Below are positions 63,123 through 64,000 of a DNA stretch of 64,000 nt, piece after piece (within the stretch, counting starts at the first letter, position 1; each line of letters begins with the position of its first letter). The stretch is taken from positions 62,001-126,000 of the forward strand of contig NZ_PGVG01000004.1 of assembly GCF_002795245.1 (NCBI RefSeq), read 5' to 3'. The notes beneath the pieces were generated by a model, which was given only the letters and a program-made list of their open reading frames with translations, was not told where the DNA came from and made no database searches. The stretch is from Bradyrhizobium forestalis. Its GTDB lineage: Bacteria; Pseudomonadota; Alphaproteobacteria; Rhizobiales; Xanthobacteraceae. A program made the position numbers and the translations under genes.

Positions 63123-63730
63123 TAGAATTCGACGACCAGATGCGGCTCCATCTGCACCGGGAACGGCACGTCGGAGAGGCCGGGGATGCGTGCGTACTTC
63201 GCCGTCATCTTGCCGTGGTCGACTTCGAGATAGTCGGGAACCTCGCGCTCGGGGAGCTGGCTGGCTTCGAGCACGTGGGCGAGCTGCTTGGACGCTTCCT
63301 TGACCTCGACCACGTCGCCGACCTTGAGCTGGTAGCTCGAGATGTTGACCTTGCGGCCGTTCACCTTGACGTGGCCGTGGTTGATGAACTGGCGCGCGGC
63401 GAAGATCGTGGAGACGAACTTGGCGCGGTACACGACCGCGTCGAGGCGGCGCTCGAGCAGGCCGATCAGGTTCTCGCCGGTGTCGCCCTTGAGGCGGCTC
63501 GCCTCGACATAGATGCCGTGGAACTGACGCTCGCTGATGTTGGCGTAATAGCCCTTCAGCTTCTGCTTGGCGCGGAGCTGCACGCCGAAGTCGGAGAGCT
63601 TGCCCTTGCGGCGCTGGCCGTGCTGGCCGGGGCCGTACTCGCGGCGGTTGACGGGGCTCTTCGGGCGGCCCCAGATATTCTGGCCCATACGGCGATCGAT
63701 CTTGTACTTCGCCTCACTGCGCTTAGTCAT
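63113..63730 (-). CDS. rpsD: 30S ribosomal protein S4
   Basis: The 205-residue protein is S4: [20 protein letters not shown] start, [20 protein letters not shown], the S4 RNA-binding domain ([34 protein letters not shown]) and the end [11 protein letters not shown]. It binds 16S rRNA early in 30S assembly. It is here a single gene, not within the alpha operon, as in other Rhizobiales. Confidence 0.98.
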   Translation of the reverse strand: MTKRSEAKYKIDRRMGQNIWGRPKSPVNRREYGPGQHGQRRKGKLSDFGVQLRAKQKLKGYYANISERQFHGIYVEASRLKGDTGENLIGLLERRLDAVVYRAKFVSTIFAARQFINHGHVKVNGRKVNISSYQLKVGDVVEVKEASKQLAHVLEASQLPEREVPDYLEVDHGKMTAKYARIPGLSDVPFPVQMEPHLVVEFYSR

Positions 63731-63924
63731 CGCGTCCTCTTCGGTTGCATGGTTTGAGGAAACGCGCCCTCCTGTGTGACGGGCTTAGCCCGGCACCGAC
63801 AGGTCCGATCCCCAAAGCTTAAGGGATTTGACCACGGGTCGCGAAACGCTTCGCGGGCCGAAATCGGCCCGCGAGCAGGCGGCTTTTAGGGGAGTTTGGG
63901 GCTGGCTGTCAATTCTTTACGCTG

Positions 63925-64000
63925 TCATTCCGGGGCGCACGAAGTGCGAACCCGGAATCTCGAGATCCCGGGTTCGGTGCTTGCGCACCCCCCGGGGTGA
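63925..64000. repeat. Palindromic repeat (CATTCCGGG type), copy 2, partial
   Basis: GTCATTCCGGGGCGCACGAAG and GAATCTCGAGATCCCGGGTT with CGGTGCTTGCGCACC match the unit at 53735-53845. It runs to the window edge. Confidence 0.75.

Overview
The window is GC-rich chromosomal DNA from an alphaproteobacterium, most likely Bradyrhizobium or a close relative. This rests on the style and length of RecA, AlaS, NADP-Icd and RpsD, the RecA promoter with an alphaproteobacterial SOS box, a DUF1476 ATPase-inhibitor gene, cyn genes controlled by sigma-54, and many palindromic intergenic repeats. I see no rRNA, tRNA, insertion sequence, prophage or CRISPR array.

Region 1 (1-7000) is a sulfide module. A sulfide:quinone oxidoreductase, thioredoxin 2 and a DUF2892 membrane protein read left. 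A persulfide-sensing ArsR-type repressor reads right from a shared palindromic operator, and an RND efflux pair plus an AhpD-like protein follow. Region 2 (7000-16300) holds mostly small secreted, lipoprotein and hypothetical genes with thioesterases, an Ada-type repair regulator, a PQQ-dependent dehydrogenase, a PilZ protein and two copies of a small exported protein sharing a DPWGG motif. Region 3 (16300-30050) is housekeeping: recA with SOS box and terminator, gcvT-gcvH-gcvP behind a tandem glycine riboswitch, alaS, a cyclic-nucleotide-gated channel, icd, and a TrmJ-type methyltransferase with a fused DUF559-like tail.

Region 4 (30050-41760) holds an OsmC / acyl-CoA dehydrogenase / rhodanese operon facing a TetR regulator, then the cyanate locus. 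That locus has a PAS sigma-54 activator, three ACGA-N4-TCGT dyads, a sigma-54 promoter, an ABC transporter (cynA, cynB, cynD) and cyanase (cynS). A PEP-mutase/isocitrate lyase-family enzyme and a LysR regulator follow. Region 5 (41760-59320) is a purine string (purC, purS, purQ, purL) continuing to bolA and grxD. It is interrupted by CorA, a Bug solute-binding protein, a TPR protein, a CPBP protease, a DMT exporter, a thioesterase, an acyltransferase, LtrA and the ergothioneine genes egtB and egtD.

Region 6 (59300-64000) shows decay and rearrangement: a leftover beta-lactamase-family tail overlapping a macro-domain gene, a frameshifted beta-lactamase-family gene, threonine aldolase, an intact ParE-type toxin-antitoxin pair, and a second pair whose toxin is frameshifted. 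That second pair is bracketed by a diverged duplicate of the 3' end of rpsD. The best candidates for new biology are the sulfide operator and promoter layout, the three-dyad sigma-54 cyanate switch, the DPWGG family, the TrmJ-DUF559 fusion and the rpsD-flanked toxin-antitoxin remnant.
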